Shown: piece after piece, positions 52,556 to 62,100 of the stretch
Position numbering within the stretch: position 1 is the first letter of the stretch
How the letters are laid out: the number at the start of each line of letters is the position of its first letter
Assembly (NCBI GenBank): GCA_938045585.1
Contig: CALIAU010000012.1
Span: 175,194-239,193, forward strand
Direction: 5' to 3'
Length of the DNA: 64,000 nt
Source of the DNA: an uncultured Saprospiraceae bacterium
GTDB taxonomy: Bacteria; Bacteroidota; Bacteroidia; Chitinophagales; Saprospiraceae
Translations under genes and position numbers: made by a program
The notes under the pieces: model-generated
The model's database searches: none
The model's input: only the letters and a program-made list of their open reading frames with translations
Told to the model about the DNA's origin: nothing

Positions 52556-53650
52556 ATGAAGAATCTTTTTGGAATAATAGCAACTGTCCTAGCCTTAAGC
52601 TTTTTAGGCTCTTGTGCTGGCCCTGATCCGCTAGTGGAAGAGGGTGCATTAGTGCAGAAATTTCCTCCTTCCTGCGATTATTCGCCCTGCTTGGCAGATG
52701 CAGACCTTTCTGAAGCTGTCTTGCCAGTGGATATCTTAAACTATCTCACGAGTAATTATCCAGATGCTGCTATAGAAGGAATAGAAGCGCTCGGTTGTGC
52801 ACTTCAAGATAGTGAGCATGAAAACGAACAAGAGGGAGAGCACGATCATGAAGATGAAGATGATCTAGACTCCTTAGAGAATGTAGATTTTATAGTCCTA
52901 GAATTAGAAAACGATTTGTTACTCCTATTTGATGCTACAGGTAATTTCATTGCTGAGGACTTAGGGAATAATGTATCCGATACCCTAGATCCTAGCTCAC
53001 TACCAGTTACAGTACTAGAATATATAGAAACAAACTATTCTACAGACACCATTGAAGAAGCAAATCTAGAATCCATATTTGGACAAGAATATATAGAGGT
53101 AGAACTCAGCAATGCAGAGTTATTATTTTCTTCCAATGGAGATTTCTTATGTGCTGAAGAAGAAGAGGAAAACGACGACGAGGAGGATGATGGTGAAGAT
53201 GACGACGAAGATGACGACGAGGACGACGAGGACGACGAGGACGACGAGGACGACGAGGACGACGAAGATGACGAGGATGACGAGGATGACGAGGATGACG
53301 AGGATGATGAGGATGACGAGGATGATGAGGATGATGAGGATGACGAAGATGATGAGGATGACGAAGATGACGAGGATGATGAGGATGACGAAGATGACGA
53401 AGATGACGAGGATGACGAGGAGGATGACGAAGATGACGAAGATGACGAAGATGACGAGGATGACGAGGAGGATGACGAAGAAATAGACATTGAAAATTTA
53501 CCTCTTGCTATAACTGAGTACATATCCATAAATTACCCTGACAATATTATTGTGAAAGCTGAAATAGACGATAATGAATTTAAAATCACCCTAGATAATG
53601 ACACAAAAGTATTCTTTGACCTAGATGGAAATTTCTTAAGAGAAGAATAA
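52556..53650 (+). CDS. PepSY-like lipoprotein with a long Asp/Glu repeat
   Basis: This 364-residue putative lipoprotein has the signal ALSFLGSC (Cys20). Three PepSY_like (BLIP-fold) units of the form LPxxILxYLxxNYPDAxI...DATGNF are visible: about residues 56-140, 145-198 and 308-364 (LPLAITEYISINYPDNII, FFDLDGNFL). Between the second and third is a run of about 110 residues made almost only of Asp and Glu, encoded by a GATGACGAG-type microsatellite. It lies last in the ECF sigma operon, 75 bp after the membrane protein gene. The acidic stretch may bind Ca2+ or cationic peptides. Confidence 0.8.
   Translation: MKNLFGIIATVLALSFLGSCAGPDPLVEEGALVQKFPPSCDYSPCLADADLSEAVLPVDILNYLTSNYPDAAIEGIEALGCALQDSEHENEQEGEHDHEDEDDLDSLENVDFIVLELENDLLLLFDATGNFIAEDLGNNVSDTLDPSSLPVTVLEYIETNYSTDTIEEANLESIFGQEYIEVELSNAELLFSSNGDFLCAEEEEENDDEEDDGEDDDEDDDEDDEDDEDDEDDEDDEDDEDDEDDEDDEDDEDDEDDEDDEDDEDDEDDEDDEDDEDDEDDEDDEDDEEDDEDDEDDEDDEDDEEDDEEIDIENLPLAITEYISINYPDNIIVKAEIDDNEFKITLDNDTKVFFDLDGNFLREE
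53160..53484 (+). repeat. GATGACGAG-type coding microsatellite
   Basis: About 320 bp of imperfect 9-nt and 3-nt units (GACGACGAG, GATGACGAG, GATGATGAG, GACGAAGAT), all in frame, encode the Asp/Glu tract. Because all unit lengths are multiples of three, slippage would change length but keep frame. Confidence 0.9.
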
Positions 53651-53675
53651 CACCTTTATTTTTATAGCTAGAAAT

Positions 53676-53708
53676 GTCAGTGTCTAAGATTTAGATACTG
53701 GCTTTTTT
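53676..53708 (+). terminator. Intrinsic terminator of the ECF sigma operon
   Basis: GTCAGTGTCTAA (53676-53687) pairs with TTAGATACTGGC (53691-53702) with two wobble pairs and a 3-nt loop, then six T residues. It lies 26 bp after the lipoprotein stop. Confidence 0.85.
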
Positions 53709-53769
53709 ATTTTACTAAATATATCTTGCTCAGATATGGAAAAGGGCAGTGAGCATTTTTTTGGGAACC

Positions 53770-53852
53770 GCACTGCGTGCTGGTTTCGCGGCCTGCCTGC
53801 CTTCCAAGGAACGCAGGCAGGCCACGAAACCATGAAACCAGTCCGAAGGACG
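53770..53852. repeat. Long palindromic intergenic element, copy B
   Basis: This is homologous to copy A at 50341-50424: GCACTGCGTGCTGGTTTC, then CCTGCCTGCCTTCC paired with GGAACGCAGGCAGG, then CACGAAACCATGAAACC and GTCCGAAGGACG. The stem differs from copy A by a few changes. It lies between the sigma operon terminator and crtI. Confidence 0.85.
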
Positions 53853-53967
53853 AATACCAGCGCAGCGGATACCCTTATACCTATGCCAAAGGCATAAAAT
53901 CCCCCCTTTCTTACCATCAATGTCTACAATAATTCCAATCTTACAATCGAACTTGTAAAACAAAAGA

Positions 53968-55437
53968 TTGGCAAAAAAAACTATAGTAATTGGTTCTGGA
54001 TTTTCTGGCTTAGCAACAGCAGCTTGTTTAGCACAGGGAGGGCATACTGTTACTATTCTAGAGAAAAACTCTAGCCCTGGCGGGAGGGCGCGGCAGTTTA
54101 AAAGCGAGGGCTTTACCTTTGACATGGGACCGAGTTGGTACTGGATGCCAGAGGTCTTTGAAAACTTTTACGCGCGCTTTGGGAAGACAACATCTGACTT
54201 TTATGAGCTTAAACGATTGTCCCCTTCCTACAAAGTATTTTTTGATTTAGAAAGTTCAGTAGATATTCCTGCAAACGAAGCAGACTTATTTGCACTCTTT
54301 GAGAAAGAGGAACAAGGCAGCTCCAAGAAATTGAAAAAATTTCTAGCGGATGCAAAGTATAAGTATGAAGTGGGCATGAATGAATTTGTATGGAAACCAA
54401 GTCATTCTATCTTAGAATACATGGATCCTAGAATTGCGGTGAGTGGGCTGAAGTTAAATATGTTCTCTTCTATCTCCAGTGAAATACGTAAGCTGTTTAA
54501 AAGTGAACGTCTTATTAAGTTGTTAGAATTTCCAGTTCTATTTCTTGGTGCCAAACCACAAAAAACGCCAGCACTCTATAGTTTGATGAATTACGCAGAT
54601 CTAAGCTTGGGCACCTGGTACCCCTTGGGTGGAATGCATGAGATTGTGCAGGCGATGCTGTCTATAGCAAAAGAACAGGGTGTAGAGATTAGGTATAACG
54701 CAGTTGTGGAAGGTGTAAAACAAGAAGGGAACAAAACCACTGGTGTCGTTTGTAAAGGAGAATTTATTCCGGCTGATTATGTGGTTAGTAGCGCAGACTA
54801 CGAACATACTGAACGTATTATTTTGGGTAAGGACCTTGCAAACTATTCACCAGAATACTGGGACCAACGTTTGATGGCGCCTTCTTCCCTACTCTTTTAT
54901 CTAGGTCTGGATAAAAAGATTCCAGGTCTTAAACATCATAATTTATTTTTTGATGAGAGTTTTGAAGTGCATGCAGAAGATATTTATGACAATCCGCGCT
55001 ATCCAGACAAGCCACTATTTTATGCTTGTATTCCTTCAAAAACAGATAATAGCGTAGCTCCAGAGGGGAAAGAGAATATGTTTTTGCTCCTTCCCTTGGC
55101 AGCAGGGCTAGAAGATATTCCAGAAAAGCGAGAAGAATATTTTGAGTATATGTTAAATAAACTCGAAATCGTTTCGGGAGAAAAGCTAAAGAAGCATATA
55201 TTGTATAAAAGGTCTTATGCAATGAAGGATTTTGTAACAGACTATAACGCATTTAAAGGAAATGCCTATGGTCTTGCAAATACTCTGATGCAGACAGCTT
55301 TCTTAAAACCAAAATTGAAAAATAAAAAGCTAAAGAACTTTTATTATACTGGGCAATTGACCACACCTGGACCAGGAGTTCCCCCCTCATTGATTTCAGG
55401 ACAGGTTGTTGCCAAAGAGATTTTAAAAGATTCGTAA
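53968..55437 (+). CDS. crtI: Phytoene desaturase
   Basis: CrtI introduces the conjugated double bonds of phytoene to give lycopene or neurosporene. The 489-residue flavoprotein starts with the FAD dinucleotide-binding fold (TIVIGSGFSGLATAACLAQG, LEKNSSPGGRARQF) and ends with the bacterial-type carotenoid dehydrogenase signature region (YYTGQLTTPGPGVPPSLISG). Translation starts at TTG (53968). It is followed after 6 bp by crtB and the pair forms an operon; cyclase and other pigment genes are not in this window. Confidence 0.94.
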   Translation: MAKKTIVIGSGFSGLATAACLAQGGHTVTILEKNSSPGGRARQFKSEGFTFDMGPSWYWMPEVFENFYARFGKTTSDFYELKRLSPSYKVFFDLESSVDIPANEADLFALFEKEEQGSSKKLKKFLADAKYKYEVGMNEFVWKPSHSILEYMDPRIAVSGLKLNMFSSISSEIRKLFKSERLIKLLEFPVLFLGAKPQKTPALYSLMNYADLSLGTWYPLGGMHEIVQAMLSIAKEQGVEIRYNAVVEGVKQEGNKTTGVVCKGEFIPADYVVSSADYEHTERIILGKDLANYSPEYWDQRLMAPSSLLFYLGLDKKIPGLKHHNLFFDESFEVHAEDIYDNPRYPDKPLFYACIPSKTDNSVAPEGKENMFLLLPLAAGLEDIPEKREEYFEYMLNKLEIVSGEKLKKHILYKRSYAMKDFVTDYNAFKGNAYGLANTLMQTAFLKPKLKNKKLKNFYYTGQLTTPGPGVPPSLISGQVVAKEILKDS

Positions 55438-55443
55438 TCGAAT

Positions 55444-56280
55444 ATGATTAGTTTATACCACAGCGTCAGCAAAGAATGTAGCAAACTGGTTACACATCGT
55501 TACAGTACTTCCTTCTCTATGGGTATACGTTTGTTTGATAAAAAGTACAGAGCTCCCATTTATTCTATTTATGGTTTCGTACGTTTCGCGGATGAGATCG
55601 TGGATAGCTTTCATGGCTTTGATAAAAAGAAATTACTGGACGATTTTCGAAAAGATACCTTTGAGGCAATTGAAGCGGGGATAAGTCTTAATCCCATACT
55701 CCACTCTTTCCAAGAAGTTGTGCGCGATTATGCTTTAGATGCTGAACTTATTCATGCCTTCTTAGACAGCATGGAAATGGACCTCTACAACAAAGACTAT
55801 AACAGACAGGAATACGAAACATATATTTACGGATCAGCGGAAGTAGTAGGACTTATGTGTTTAAAGGTATTTACTAAGGGAGAAGAGCAAGAGTACGATC
55901 GTCTAAAAGAATCCGCCTGCGCTCTTGGCTCTGCATTCCAAAAAATCAACTTCCTACGCGATATAAAAAGCGACTATGAGGAGCGTGGTCGTGTCTATTT
56001 CCCAAATGTAGATTTCAATAATTTTTCAAAACAAGAAAAGGAGGAGATAGAGATGGATATTAAAAAGGATTTTGATGCTGGTCTCGAGGGCATCAAACAA
56101 CTTCCTAAGGGAGCGCGCAAAGGTGTCTACCTTGCCTATGTGTATTACACGAATTTATTCAAAAAAATCTGTAACTGCTCAGCAAAAAACGTGAGCGAAG
56201 AACGCATACGGGTACGCAATAGAAAGAAACTATTATTACTTGCCAGCTCTTCTATCAAGAACCGATTAGATCTTATTTAA
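55444..56280 (+). CDS. crtB: Phytoene synthase
   Basis: CrtB condenses two geranylgeranyl diphosphates to phytoene. The 278-residue protein has the squalene/phytoene synthase layout: HRYSTSFSMGIRLFDKKYRA, IYGFVRFADEIVDSFHG (first Asp-rich motif DEIVD), and LGSAFQKINFLRDIKSDYEE (second Asp motif). It is 6 bp downstream of crtI. Its 3' end overlaps the convergent gpmI gene by 8 bp (56273-56280). Confidence 0.94.
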   Translation: MISLYHSVSKECSKLVTHRYSTSFSMGIRLFDKKYRAPIYSIYGFVRFADEIVDSFHGFDKKKLLDDFRKDTFEAIEAGISLNPILHSFQEVVRDYALDAELIHAFLDSMEMDLYNKDYNRQEYETYIYGSAEVVGLMCLKVFTKGEEQEYDRLKESACALGSAFQKINFLRDIKSDYEERGRVYFPNVDFNNFSKQEKEEIEMDIKKDFDAGLEGIKQLPKGARKGVYLAYVYYTNLFKKICNCSAKNVSEERIRVRNRKKLLLLASSSIKNRLDLI

Positions 56281-57802
56281 CTAAACTTTGCCCATCCATA
56301 GACTCGGGTGCTTCCACCCCCATGAGATCAAGAATAGTAGGAGCGACATCCGCTAATTTTCCATCAGCAACAGCGCGTCCTTCTTTTTCAATTACAATAA
56401 TGGGAACTGGACTGAGAGTGTGTGCTGTATGCGGACTTCCATCGTCTTTTACCATAACATCTGCATTACCATGATCAGCAATTACAATTGTCGCATACGC
56501 ATGTTCGTTCAAAACATGCATTAAATCAGACACACAGCTGTCTACGGTTTCAGCTGCCTTCACTGCCGCTTCAAAGATTCCAGTGTGTCCTACCATGTCA
56601 GTGTTCGCATAATTTATAACCACAAAATCTGGCGTTTCTTTTTTAATGTGGGCAATGACTTTTTCTGTCAGTGCGTGGGCACTCATCTCAGGTTGTAAAT
56701 CATAGGTGGCCACTTTCGGCGAGGGTGCCATAATGCGCGACTCGTTTTCGAAAGCATCTTCCCTACCTCCAGAAAAGAAAAAAGTTACGTGCGGGTACTT
56801 CTCTGTTTCCGCTGCTCTTAGTTGACTCAGTTTGTTTTTTTCTAGGACCTCACCCAGGGTCATTTTAAGATTATCCTTCCTATACATAACCTGAACAGCT
56901 TTGTAACTCTCATCATATTCTGTCATGGTAAGATAATCCAGTTCAAGAGCATACATATCATACTCCACTTTATTAAACTGTGTCAAGACCTGTGTAATCT
57001 GTCGTGGTCTATCTGTTCTAAAGTTAAAGCATATCACGACGTCTCCATCCCCTATTCTTTGCACACTCACTTCTTTACCCGTGTCAACAAGAATAGCCTC
57101 CATGAATTCATCTGTGATTCCCTGAGCATACATTTCTTTTACCATAGCAACTGGATCGTCGGTAAAATGACTCGCCTGTTTATTTACAAGAAGATTGTAA
57201 GCGAGCTGGGTACGTTCCCATCGCTTATCTCTATCCATCGCGTAGTATCGACCAATGATAGAAGCAAGAGCAACTGGTTTATTTTCAATGTGGGCAAGTA
57301 ATTCCTTTAGGTATATAGCTCCACCGTAAGGTGCTGTATCTCTTCCATCTAAAAATGCATGGATGTATACCTCTTCTAATCCCATATCTTCAGTGACATC
57401 ACAGAGAGCCTTCAGATGATTTATATGCGAATGCACACCACCGTCAGAGAGTAAGCCCATCAGATGCACTTTTTTATTTTCACGCTTAGCTAATTCCAGA
57501 GTTTTCTTTAGCACTGGGTTTTCTGCAAAGCTGCCATCCTTAATAGCATTATTAATTCGGGCTAACTCTTGGAATACGATTCTTCCTGCACCAATATTTA
57601 GGTGCCCTACCTCAGAATTTCCCATTTGACCCTCTGGTAAACCCACTTCTTCACCATATGTAATCAACTCAGAATTTGGGTAATTCGCATACAAACTGTC
57701 CATAAATGGAGTATTCGCAGCCGAAATAGCACTTTTTTCTGGAGTTTTTCCATGTCCCCAACCGTCCAATATCACTAGACAACACTTGCTTTTTACTTGC
57801 AT
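56273..57802 (-). CDS. gpmI: 2,3-bisphosphoglycerate-independent phosphoglycerate mutase
   Basis: GpmI interconverts 3- and 2-phosphoglycerate using Mn2+ ions. The 509-residue protein is full length: metal Asp in VILDGWGHGKTPEKSAI, the phosphoserine nucleophile S63 in EGQMGNSEVGHLNIGAGRIV, AFLDGRDTAPYGGAIYL, NYANTDMVGHTG and VIADHGNADVM with TAHTLSPVPII. It is convergent with crtB, with an 8-bp overlap. Confidence 0.97.
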   Translation of the reverse strand: MQVKSKCCLVILDGWGHGKTPEKSAISAANTPFMDSLYANYPNSELITYGEEVGLPEGQMGNSEVGHLNIGAGRIVFQELARINNAIKDGSFAENPVLKKTLELAKRENKKVHLMGLLSDGGVHSHINHLKALCDVTEDMGLEEVYIHAFLDGRDTAPYGGAIYLKELLAHIENKPVALASIIGRYYAMDRDKRWERTQLAYNLLVNKQASHFTDDPVAMVKEMYAQGITDEFMEAILVDTGKEVSVQRIGDGDVVICFNFRTDRPRQITQVLTQFNKVEYDMYALELDYLTMTEYDESYKAVQVMYRKDNLKMTLGEVLEKNKLSQLRAAETEKYPHVTFFFSGGREDAFENESRIMAPSPKVATYDLQPEMSAHALTEKVIAHIKKETPDFVVINYANTDMVGHTGIFEAAVKAAETVDSCVSDLMHVLNEHAYATIVIADHGNADVMVKDDGSPHTAHTLSPVPIIVIEKEGRAVADGKLADVAPTILDLMGVEAPESMDGQSLVK

Positions 57803-57854
57803 TAAGATTTTATTAAGATTTTTAATAACATATACATGGAACCTAACAATAAAC

Positions 57855-57862
57855 TAGCTTTG
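57855..57862 (+). promoter_or_regulatory. -7 box TAGCTTTG upstream of the DUF4783 gene
   Basis: This matches TAnnTTTG. It is 31 bp before the preferred ATG at 57894, which supports that start over the GTG at 57873. Confidence 0.55.
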
Positions 57863-57893
57863 TTTAAGTTATGTGAATGTAAAAATATTCAAA

Positions 57894-58265
57894 ATGAAAT
57901 ACTTACTCAGCATGTTCCTATTCTCTATGACACTAAACCTGTCAGGCCAGAATATTGCGAATGTATTTAAATATATCGAGAATCAAGATGTAGAGAGTAT
58001 TACTTCCCTCTTAGGTGAAGAAACTGATCTATGCATTCTTGAAGATCAAGAGATACTTCTCAGACCAGAGGTGTCTGCTAAACTTAAGTCCTTTTTAAGT
58101 ACCAACCTACCGTCTTCTTGTACAGAGGTGCACTCAGGGGATTCTAAAAAGAAAACTTCAAACTATCGTCTTGGTAAGCTACAAACAAAAACAGGAGAAC
58201 AGTTTCGTATTTTTGTTTACACCGAGGATAAAGATATTGTAGAGGTCAGGATAGATAAATGGTAA
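57894..58265 (+). CDS. DUF4783 exported protein
   Basis: From the ATG at 57894 this is 123 residues with a signal peptide (YLLSMFLFSMTLNLSGQ) and an NTF2-like DUF4783 domain: IANVFKYIENQDVESITSLL, EILLRPEVSAKLKSFLSTNL and FRIFVYTEDKDIVEVRIDKW. An upstream GTG at 57873 would put seven extra residues before the signal peptide, so it is less likely. The function of the family is unknown. Confidence 0.85.
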   Translation: MKYLLSMFLFSMTLNLSGQNIANVFKYIENQDVESITSLLGEETDLCILEDQEILLRPEVSAKLKSFLSTNLPSSCTEVHSGDSKKKTSNYRLGKLQTKTGEQFRIFVYTEDKDIVEVRIDKW

Positions 58266-58482
58266 TCAGCAGATGCTAGATTTTAGACGCTAGACACTAG
58301 ATTGTGTTTAACTGAAAATATAGTATCATCGTGCTGGTATCATGGCCTGCCTGATTACGCAGTAGGTAGGCTTCCGCCTTTGGCTGGTATCTTGGTTTAG
58401 TTAATGTCGTTGATGATTTTCTAAACATCTAAAACACGTCTCTTTATCTCTTTATCTCTTCATCTTTCTTCATCTTCCAAAA
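58266..58482 (+). repeat. Intergenic repeat cluster with GACGCTAGA and CTCTTTAT units
   Basis: 58272-58301 holds degenerate GA(C/T)GCTAGA units also seen at 2622-2655. 58331-58393 holds CTGGTATCATGGCCTGCCTG and a GGTAGGCTTCCGCC part of the palindromic family. 58440-58478 holds an 8-nt CTCTTTAT-like array directly before the TIGR02757 start. No gene is visible. Confidence 0.65.
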
Positions 58483-59247
58483 ATGAATCGCAAAGAGCTA
58501 AAATCATTCCTAGACAGCAAGGTCACTCAATACAACGATACAAGTTTTATAGCCAACGATCCTATCTGTATACCGCATAGCTTTTCAAAAAAACAAGACA
58601 TCGAAATCGCGGGCTTTTGGGCAGCAACACTCGCCTGGGGTCAGAGAAAGACAATCATAAACAAATCAAAAGAATTATGTGAACTCATGGGAAATCAACC
58701 ACATGAGTTTATACTCAACCATAAACCCAAGGATAGGAAGAAGTTTGCAGAGTTTAAACACCGTACCTTTCAAGCACCGGATACCTTTTACTTTTTAGAA
58801 TTCTTCCAATGGTATTATAGAAACCACGATAGTCTCGAAGATGCATTTTTTGCTGAGACAAGTGAGGTCAAAAGCGGTATTGATAATTTCAGAACACTCT
58901 TTTTTAGTCTTGCCCCAGAAAAAATTCGAACAGAAAAGCATGTAGCCTCTCCCTCGCGCGGATCCACTTGCAAGCGTATAAATATGTTCTTACGTTGGAT
59001 GGTACGCAAGGATGCGCAGGGTGTTGATTTTGGCATTTGGAACAAGGTAAAGATGGCGGATTTAATGATGCCTTTGGATGTACATGTTTCACGGGTGGGC
59101 AAACAACTCGGCTTACTTAAGCGCAAGCAAAATGATTGGAAGGCTGTGGAGGAATTGACAGCAGAGCTACGCAAACTGGACCCAGCAGATCCAGTAAAAT
59201 ATGATTTCGCTTTGTTTAGTATTGGGGTCTTAGAGAATGGAAAATAA
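58483..59247 (+). CDS. TIGR02757 family protein
   Basis: This 254-residue protein matches the Bacteroidota TIGR02757 group: IAGFWAATLAWGQRKTIINK, LMGNQPHEFILNHKPKDRKK, FKHRTFQAPDTFYFLEFFQW, and CKRINMFLRWMVRKDAQGVD. The last 80 residues include a helix-hairpin-helix-like stretch (LDVHVSRVGKQLGLLKRKQN) similar to base-excision glycosylase folds. Its biochemical function is not established. It stands alone. Confidence 0.88.
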   Translation: MNRKELKSFLDSKVTQYNDTSFIANDPICIPHSFSKKQDIEIAGFWAATLAWGQRKTIINKSKELCELMGNQPHEFILNHKPKDRKKFAEFKHRTFQAPDTFYFLEFFQWYYRNHDSLEDAFFAETSEVKSGIDNFRTLFFSLAPEKIRTEKHVASPSRGSTCKRINMFLRWMVRKDAQGVDFGIWNKVKMADLMMPLDVHVSRVGKQLGLLKRKQNDWKAVEELTAELRKLDPADPVKYDFALFSIGVLENGK

Positions 59248-59393
59248 GTTCATATAATTTTACTGACACGCTGAGAGAGGGTATATCTCCCTAAAACTAC
59301 TATTTACCGTTTGCTATCCCAGCGGACAATAAGAAAGTTTCATTTAACAAGTATTCAAGAAAACGAAAGCTAATTTAGAACAAACGATTTGGC

Positions 59394-61916
59394 ATGAGGT
59401 ATTTCTGTTTTGTTATTTTGACCACTGTCTTACACACTATCGCATCTGCACAATGTGAATACCCAGTATTTATTTCAAGTAGTATTCAAAACACACATAG
59501 AGAAAATATTACAAAACAACTTGGCTTAATCTCGGGAGTCTTGACAAGCGACAACAAGTATTACAATGCATGCAGAGAACCAATATTTAGTAACTCCACC
59601 TATGAACTAATTCAAGTAGCTGGTTTTAAAGAACAGGATGACAAACTCATCATAGCAGGTGGATTTGGTCAAAACAACAATCATTGGGTGCCTGGCCCCA
59701 TAGTAAACGAAAGCGCAAGCAGCACTTCCTTTTGTACCTACTATAATAGAGTTTGGAATGTCTCTGCCATGGAAATAAGGAACTTAAAAGAGATGTATGC
59801 AAATGGAAATTTAAATATTTCTGACATTCCAATTGATATATTAGAATGGCCCGCAAAAAATAATCCACATGTTGGAAATTTTTCCATACAAGAAGATCTT
59901 GCGCACTTTGTTGATTCAAACAACGATAATATTTATAATCCTTTGGATGGTGACTATCCCATTGCTCTTTCAAACTTGCCTAATTTTCTCCCCTATGCTT
60001 TTAGTTTTTCTGTGTATCACGACCAAGCCTTTGACCTGAGTTTGGCGAATCCTATCTCCATGGGAATTGAAATAAGACAAACGCAATATGTAATGAATTG
60101 CATCTCGGATATACCAAGTAATCACTCCATATTTACACGCGCAGAAATTGTACATAAGGGTGAACAAAGGATCAAGGACGCTAGAATAGCTCTTTGGCAA
60201 GAAAAGTCTTTAGGATGCGAAGACTATCTTGGATGTGACACGACCTTACAATGCACCTATTCTTATGAAAGAAATGGAATAGATCCACAGCCCTGTATGT
60301 GGCCAGAAATAGATCCTGTACCAGAGCAATCCGGGGCAATCAGCACAACCGTATTCCTAAATGAAAATCTCTTGTCTAGCATGTATTACAAACCTGCTTT
60401 CCAAGACTTAGATACCTTTCCATATCAAGATACCGACACAGAATTTTCTCCATTATCTAATCCACAGCAATACAACTTATTTGATGCGCAATGGCCCGAC
60501 GGCCGACCTCTGACGATTGGTAATGCGGGGCAAGACCTGACAGGGGAACCTAGCAAATATGCCTTTTTTGATTTACCAACGCAAGAAGAGGGTTGGTCCA
60601 TGCAAACAGCAGGTATAGACCCAAAATTTTATTACGCCACAGTCAACAGTTTTTATAAAAATGACCTAGAACCTGGTCAAAAGATAAGCATAGATCTGGT
60701 CAATTATATTTACTATAAAGAAGAGTCATCCGGCCTAGAAATTTTTCAAGATTGGCAGTCTAAGGTCTTAGAATTAAAAAATCACTTTGCCAATTTTAAT
60801 AACGCAGATAGTTTTGATTGCTTTAACAACATTGAAACTTGTACAGGAAATGATTGTGTTTGGCCAGGAGACAATAACCAAGACCAACATGTAGATGGTC
60901 TTGATTATTTGCTTTCAGGAGCATTTATTGGAAAAGAGTTGACTGGACCTAGAAGGAATCTAGTAAGTGATGGATGGTTTCCGTTTTCTGCCACAAACTG
61001 GAACGCTGCATTAAACAACATTAACGCAAAACACGGAGATGCCACAGGCGATGGTAAAATAAATGGGCAAGATTTAATTACCGTGATTAATAATTTTGAT
61101 AAAAAAACACCTGATACGAATGTAGAAAAGGAGTTAGCTACAGAAGATGGGCAAATCATTCTAAGAGCAATATTCCCTGATACGCAAGAGGACCTTGACT
61201 ACAGCTTAAACAATACAATATTAGATCGGGCTTTTAGCTGTGCCTTTTCTTTAGAGTTTAATTCTGATATAGAGAATGTACCCTACCACGGAATTACATT
61301 TGACCTCAAATTAGATCCTAAGATAGAAGGCATGTTTAGTCCATTTAGTCAACTAAACGTATTGAACGAATCATTTAATAATATTGAGCAAGATAGTGAA
61401 CGCAAATTTCTAAATGAGGATAAAAGCTTTACTCTGTCTTGGACAAAAACAGATGGAGAAAATTTAGTCTTGGAAACGGAGCTTACTCCCTTTATGTATT
61501 TTACCTTGTCAGATTCTTTATTCACATCTAGTCAGGACAGTATAGAACCTATCCTCTTTGAGGTTTTTAATGCACATGCAGTGAATGCAGAAGGAATGCC
61601 AATTGATGTGGGTTTTAGGCAAGATTCCCTGTGGGTTTACAACTTACCATGGGATGGAATTATACCAATGGACGACTTCTCATTTAATGTATATCCTAAT
61701 CCAACAAGTGATTTAGTAAACATAGAATTTGAACAAGAACATTCAGGTGCTATTGAAGTCTATGCAATAGATGGACGACGAGTAAGGGACATTTCTTTTT
61801 CCGAGGTAGAGAATACCTCCTTGCACATGCAAGATTTACCAGCTGGTCTTTATTGTCTTCGGGTCTTTATTTCTGGTACAGTAGCAAAAACAGTAAAACT
61901 AATTAAGATCCATTAG
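59394..61916 (+). CDS. Large T9SS cargo with dockerin-like repeats
   Basis: This 840-residue secreted protein has a signal peptide (FCFVILTTVLHTIASAQ), a long N-terminal region without a family I recognise, then two dockerin-like calcium loops (GDNNQDQHVDGLDYLLSGAF and GDATGDGKINGQDLITVINN), a beta-rich region, and a type A Por sorting domain (VYPNPTSDLVNIEF, LPAGLYCLRVF, KTVKLIKIH). The N-terminal part has many Cys and Asn/Thr residues. It is probably surface-bound. Function unknown. Confidence 0.83.
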   Translation: MRYFCFVILTTVLHTIASAQCEYPVFISSSIQNTHRENITKQLGLISGVLTSDNKYYNACREPIFSNSTYELIQVAGFKEQDDKLIIAGGFGQNNNHWVPGPIVNESASSTSFCTYYNRVWNVSAMEIRNLKEMYANGNLNISDIPIDILEWPAKNNPHVGNFSIQEDLAHFVDSNNDNIYNPLDGDYPIALSNLPNFLPYAFSFSVYHDQAFDLSLANPISMGIEIRQTQYVMNCISDIPSNHSIFTRAEIVHKGEQRIKDARIALWQEKSLGCEDYLGCDTTLQCTYSYERNGIDPQPCMWPEIDPVPEQSGAISTTVFLNENLLSSMYYKPAFQDLDTFPYQDTDTEFSPLSNPQQYNLFDAQWPDGRPLTIGNAGQDLTGEPSKYAFFDLPTQEEGWSMQTAGIDPKFYYATVNSFYKNDLEPGQKISIDLVNYIYYKEESSGLEIFQDWQSKVLELKNHFANFNNADSFDCFNNIETCTGNDCVWPGDNNQDQHVDGLDYLLSGAFIGKELTGPRRNLVSDGWFPFSATNWNAALNNINAKHGDATGDGKINGQDLITVINNFDKKTPDTNVEKELATEDGQIILRAIFPDTQEDLDYSLNNTILDRAFSCAFSLEFNSDIENVPYHGITFDLKLDPKIEGMFSPFSQLNVLNESFNNIEQDSERKFLNEDKSFTLSWTKTDGENLVLETELTPFMYFTLSDSLFTSSQDSIEPILFEVFNAHAVNAEGMPIDVGFRQDSLWVYNLPWDGIIPMDDFSFNVYPNPTSDLVNIEFEQEHSGAIEVYAIDGRRVRDISFSEVENTSLHMQDLPAGLYCLRVFISGTVAKTVKLIKIH

Positions 61917-62100
61917 AGGATACAAAGACCTTTAAATAGTTTACAATAATTAAACTCCTCTTACGATATTTTACATGTTGTAGATAATGCTGCTTAAAAA
62001 TCAATTTGTTTACGCCTTGTAAAATCATAAGTCCCCAGTTTCATTTTTAATTCAGTTACATAAGCAGAACTCAGATATATTGCTCTCATAATATAAACAA

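Noticed and set aside
53035..53529. Antisense reading frame encoding a long poly-Ser protein
   Set aside because: It is the reverse strand of the Asp/Glu codon repeat (GAC/GAG/GAT read as TCG/TCC/TCA-type codons) and has no other domain or start context.
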